A stretch of DNA of 8,273 nucleotides, taken from assembly GCA_051008735.1 (NCBI GenBank), contig JBPCXH010000081.1, forward strand, positions 1 through 8,273. The letters run 5' to 3'. Position 1 is the stretch's first letter, and every line of letters starts with the position of its first letter. Made by a program: the position numbers and the translations under genes. Below are positions 5,108-8,273 of the stretch, piece after piece. This DNA comes from J054 sp051008735. Its GTDB lineage: Bacteria; Pseudomonadota; Gammaproteobacteria; Steroidobacterales; GCA-2729495. The notes below the pieces were generated by a model. That model was not told the DNA's origin and made no database searches. It saw only the letters and a program-made list of their open reading frames with translations.

Positions 5108-6280
5108 ATGCAGCAGTCCATTGCTATTGCCGGCGGCGGCATCGCCGGTCTGACCGCCGCCCTGGCACTGCAGCAGCGGGGCCGAGCCGTATGTATCTAT
5201 GAGCAGGCGAGCCAGTTGTCTGAAATCGGTGCCGGACTGACTCTGTCACCCAATGCCACCCGGGTCCTCATTGGTCTGGGTCTGGAGCACGCGCTGGCGT
5301 CCCGGGCTCGTGTTCCCGGGGAGCAAGTCATCCAGCATTTTCGGACCGGTGAAGCCCTGCTGAAAGTCTCACGAGGCACTGAATTTGCACGGAAATACGG
5401 CGCACCCTACTGGCAGATACATCGTGCGGACCTGCACAACACCTTGCTGGACGCAGTACTTGCCCGTGATCCTGACTGCCTGAAACTGGAGCATCGGCTT
5501 AAAGGACTGCGCCAGGATGAGGCGGGGGTCAGGCTTGAATTCCAAAATGGAGCAACTGCTGAAGTGCCGGTGCTGCTGGGTTGTGACGGACTGAAATCTG
5601 CCGTGCGCGGCTGGCTATTCGATGAAGGCGAACCTGAGTTTACCGGCTATGCGGTCTGGCGAGGCATGGTGCCGCGGACCGCTCTTTCAGCAAAGGCCCT
5701 GACCATCCCCGCCGGCCTGTTCATCGGCCCCGACCGAATGCTCGCCCGCTATTCGCTGCGTGACGGCGCACTCATTAACTACGCGGCATCTCAACGCCGC
5801 GACACCTGGACTGAAGAAGGCTGGACAATCAACGCACCCGTAGCAGAGTTGCTGGATCTTTTCGCCGACTTTCACCCCACGGCCAGGGAAATCATGGCCG
5901 CAACACCTGCAGACAGTTGCTTCCGCTGGGGCCTGTTTTCCCGACAGCCTTTGCAAGAATGGTCGCGCGGTCGCGTTGCTTTGCTGGGCGACGCAGCCCA
6001 CCCAACCCTGCCCTTCCTGGGCCAGGGCGCCAACCTGGCTATAGAAGACGGACTGGTCGCAGCTCGCGCGCTGGTCAGTTACTCGGACTCTGCCGAAGCC
6101 TTACGGAATTACAGCGCGACAAGGGTTAAACGCGGTACACGGGTAATGCAACAATCAGTCACAGCGGTAGAGCGCTACTTCAATTCAACCAGCACGGAGT
6201 TTGATCCGAGCCGACTGGTGAATGAAGAAAGCCTCGGTCTCTTTGACTACGACGCAAGCACAGTGCCTATCGAAGGCTGA
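5108..6280 (+). CDS. Class A FAD-dependent aromatic-ring monooxygenase (salicylate hydroxylase/3-hydroxybenzoate 6-hydroxylase-like)
   Basis: A 390-residue single-component flavoprotein monooxygenase. Such enzymes use NAD(P)H and oxygen to hydroxylate phenolic acids or related rings in the cytoplasm. The N-terminal Rossmann motif is GGGIAG (9-14) with acidic E32 ending the second strand. The DG motif of FAD and NAD(P)H binding is GCDGLKSAVRG (158-168). The GD motif is GRVALLGDAAHPTLPFLGQG (288-307), with G294, D295 and H298-P299. The TGYAVWRGMVP block (179-189) and HPTLPF are typical of the NahG/3-hydroxybenzoate group, but the family is broad and the substrate cannot be read. The Rossmann strand begins right after M1, so the start is credible although the only purine-rich GGGAG is 16 bases upstream, too far for a normal ribosome site. 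No signal peptide. It diverges from the ThDP enzyme and converges on the receptor gene with a 4-base gap. Confidence 0.9.
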   Translation: MQQSIAIAGGGIAGLTAALALQQRGRAVCIYEQASQLSEIGAGLTLSPNATRVLIGLGLEHALASRARVPGEQVIQHFRTGEALLKVSRGTEFARKYGAPYWQIHRADLHNTLLDAVLARDPDCLKLEHRLKGLRQDEAGVRLEFQNGATAEVPVLLGCDGLKSAVRGWLFDEGEPEFTGYAVWRGMVPRTALSAKALTIPAGLFIGPDRMLARYSLRDGALINYAASQRRDTWTEEGWTINAPVAELLDLFADFHPTAREIMAATPADSCFRWGLFSRQPLQEWSRGRVALLGDAAHPTLPFLGQGANLAIEDGLVAARALVSYSDSAEALRNYSATRVKRGTRVMQQSVTAVERYFNSTSTEFDPSRLVNEESLGLFDYDASTVPIEG

Positions 6281-6284
6281 GCAC

Positions 6285-8273
6285 CTAAGTACCCCCAAAA
6301 CGATAGTTGGCCCGCACACCGAATACGCGAGGCGGCGGCAGAAAAGCCGACCGGTAAAGAGGCAGGTCCACCATCACAGCATCCCGAGGCTGCTGGTCTT
6401 CCGGGTCCAGTCCGGGCGTGAAGTCCAGACCGCTACCCAGCACGAAGCAACATCCCAAGCCAGGGCCACCACCGGAAGACCTGACGGTATCATCGTCGAA
6501 AACATTATCAACGTAAGCCAGCACTTCCCAGGTTTCCGACTGAAGACCCACGCGGAAATCAGCGTTCCAGAATTCGTCAGTGTAGAAATTATTGGTGATG
6601 TCTGAATACCGTTTGTCAGTCCATTGCACATCGGTCTCAATGTAAAAGGACAGATCAGAGGGCAGCGCACGCGCGTAACGCAACTGCCCCACGAAAGAGC
6701 CCTCGGGCGCATTCTCCAAGTCATTGCCGCTGTAATCGATAGAGCACAACTCGGTGTCGCCGACCACCACGGGGGTGCAATTTCCACCGTTCGCGGTCGT
6801 GGCAATGCTGCCGTTGGCTACCTGAAAATTTTTGTATTCGGAGTCCAGCCACTGGTAACCGCCGGATACCGTCCAGTTGCCGCCGATGAATTCTGCGAGA
6901 GGCGCCCAGGTCACATCGAACTCCGCTCCCCAGACTGATGCCTCAGCCGCATTGACAGTTTTGCTCACCACCCGGTCCCCGGTGCTATTGAGCACGGAAG
7001 TCAGGGCCTGCTTGTCCTGAAAATCCTGAAAGAAAAATGCGCCATTCAGGCGAACAGTGCGATCAAACCATTCGGTTTTCGCACCCACTTCCCAGACATC
7101 CTGCTTTTCAGGTTCAAATTCGGCCAATTCCTCATCGAGGAAGGAAGCGCCGACGGTCAGCAGAGAGTAGCCGCCGGGCTTACGAGCCTTGGCCCAGGAA
7201 GCATAGAGCAGCATGTCATCCTGTGCCTGCCAGTCCAGAGTCACTTTGGGCAGGAACCAGTTTTCCTTGGACTCTAACCTGCCGGTACACCAGGGATTAA
7301 AGGTATCAATACCGTCGGGTGCACCGTCGCCGTCAACATCATCCTCCGGGCCAAAATCGATAGAGCGCTGAACTCGCTCAGGATTCTGTTGCCGGCAAAC
7401 ATCGGGAATACCATCAATAAGTCCTGGCCCGTCAACCGGGTCCTGGGCATCGAAAGAATCAGCAAAGAAATTTCCGTCAGCCAGCCAGTCTCCGAACGGC
7501 TGGCAAGCCCGGAAAAAGATACCGCAAGGATTCAGTCCACCGGGCCCGCCAGATGCACCTGAATCATAAGCGACAGGCCCTTTGACCTTGATCTGCTCAC
7601 GGCTGAACCGGCCTTCAAACTTGATCAGCCAGTCTTCCGCCAGCTCAAAATCCAGCTCCGTATACACAGACCAATGATCGGTTTCACGATTGGCGGGACT
7701 TTGCCCCCTAAACCCATAGGCCGCATTCTGGTAGGGCAAAACCGGCGTCTCGGTATAGCCTGGGCAATCGTCGCTGCCCGTCAAGGGAAAGACGTTGCCG
7801 GTCGAGCTTTGCCAGGTGCAGTGACTGCCAGAAGCCTGAGCTGTTATAGAGCGACTGTCATTCTGAACATCTTCATTCCAGTACTGGGCGCCAACGACCA
7901 TATTCAGAGGGCCTTCGATGTCTGTCCGGTAGCGAATTTCCAGGCTTGTCTGCTCAGTCACTTTGTCGTTATCGAAGGAAAAAGTATTGACGTTGTCATC
8001 GCCGAAGATGCTGTTTGACGGAATGCCGAAGGAATTTGAATCCTGAGTTTCGGAATTATCATCACGCAGGTAGCCGCCCCAGAAATTGAAACTACCCCGC
8101 TCAAGAGCGAGTTCAGCATTCAGGGCCACTCGCCAGAAGTCGCGATCAAAACCATCGAAATCTTTGCCGGGTGAATTGGGGTCTGTCCCTATAACCGCTT
8201 TCAGATCATCGCCGTCCGGAAACTGGCCGGCAAAGCCAAAGGTCTGATATTCACAGTACGGGTAAAGGGAGGG
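6285..8273 (-). CDS. TonB-dependent outer-membrane receptor, C-terminal barrel part; N-terminus beyond right edge
   Basis: The last 662 residues of a TonB-dependent receptor; the frame stays open to the edge, so the signal peptide, TonB box and plug are missing. What is visible is beta-barrel: alternating aromatic and polar strands with acidic, Gly/Asn-rich loops. Receptor-typical blocks include LEIRYRTDIEGPLNMVVGAQYW, DMLLYASWAKARKPGGYS, PEKQDVWEVGAKTEWFDRTVRLNGAFFFQDF, WEVLAYVDNVFDDDTVRSS and the end PRVFGVRANYRFGGT. These receptors import siderophores, vitamin B12, glycans or aromatic compounds using energy from TonB-ExbBD; this one resembles the large receptors of aquatic gammaproteobacteria with unknown ligands. 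At least eleven cysteines occur, mostly in predicted outer loops, and one loop has a DxDxDG calcium-type motif (7305-7340). It converges on the monooxygenase gene, so it needs its own promoter outside the window. Confidence 0.92.
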   Translation of the reverse strand, partial: PSLYPYCEYQTFGFAGQFPDGDDLKAVIGTDPNSPGKDFDGFDRDFWRVALNAELALERGSFNFWGGYLRDDNSETQDSNSFGIPSNSIFGDDNVNTFSFDNDKVTEQTSLEIRYRTDIEGPLNMVVGAQYWNEDVQNDSRSITAQASGSHCTWQSSTGNVFPLTGSDDCPGYTETPVLPYQNAAYGFRGQSPANRETDHWSVYTELDFELAEDWLIKFEGRFSREQIKVKGPVAYDSGASGGPGGLNPCGIFFRACQPFGDWLADGNFFADSFDAQDPVDGPGLIDGIPDVCRQQNPERVQRSIDFGPEDDVDGDGAPDGIDTFNPWCTGRLESKENWFLPKVTLDWQAQDDMLLYASWAKARKPGGYSLLTVGASFLDEELAEFEPEKQDVWEVGAKTEWFDRTVRLNGAFFFQDFQDKQALTSVLNSTGDRVVSKTVNAAEASVWGAEFDVTWAPLAEFIGGNWTVSGGYQWLDSEYKNFQVANGSIATTANGGNCTPVVVGDTELCSIDYSGNDLENAPEGSFVGQLRYARALPSDLSFYIETDVQWTDKRYSDITNNFYTDEFWNADFRVGLQSETWEVLAYVDNVFDDDTVRSSGGGPGLGCCFVLGSGLDFTPGLDPEDQQPRDAVMVDLPLYRSAFLPPPRVFGVRANYRFGGT

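Overview
This is a gene-dense, moderately GC-rich stretch of what looks like a gammaproteobacterial chromosome, quite possibly marine or aquatic. That placement is an inference. It rests on a Prx5-type peroxiredoxin of the kind often fused to glutaredoxin, an OxyR with the enterobacterial-type redox cysteine pair, an AvtA-type aminotransferase and a large TonB-dependent receptor. Seven protein genes fill almost all of the sequence. The longest gap is 135 bases, and no RNA gene, mobile element, CRISPR array or phage remnant was seen.

Left part (1-1843) is a peroxide-defence module. A peroxiredoxin (cut by the left edge) and a Dps mini-ferritin lie head-to-tail on the minus strand and diverge from oxyR on the plus strand. 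The 135-base dps/oxyR gap holds two 15-base inverted repeats, 22 bases centre to centre. This is the layout of a double OxyR-dimer site. It abuts the predicted dps -35 box and covers the predicted oxyR promoter, so OxyR probably activates dps-prx and controls itself. Dps would sequester and oxidise iron, and the peroxiredoxin would reduce peroxide.

Middle part (1845-5013, minus strand) is a two-gene unit. A thiamine-diphosphate enzyme of the acetolactate synthase/benzoylformate decarboxylase superfamily carries an apparent twin-arginine export signal. It is followed after 4 bases by an AvtA-like 2-oxo acid aminotransferase without any signal. Both families work on 2-oxo acids, but the predicted locations differ.

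Right part: a class A FAD aromatic-ring monooxygenase (5108-6280, plus) diverges from the ThDP enzyme across a 94-base region with a candidate promoter and an imperfect inverted repeat. It meets, tail to tail, a TonB-dependent receptor (6285 to the right edge, minus) whose N-terminus lies outside the window. Receptor, monooxygenase, ThDP enzyme and aminotransferase together could be a small uptake and conversion locus for an aromatic or 2-oxo acid compound. This is inferred from neighbourhood only, and no substrate can be read from the sequence.

Both convergent junctions (oxyR/avtA and monooxygenase/receptor) have only 1 and 4 bases between stop codons and no recognisable terminator.
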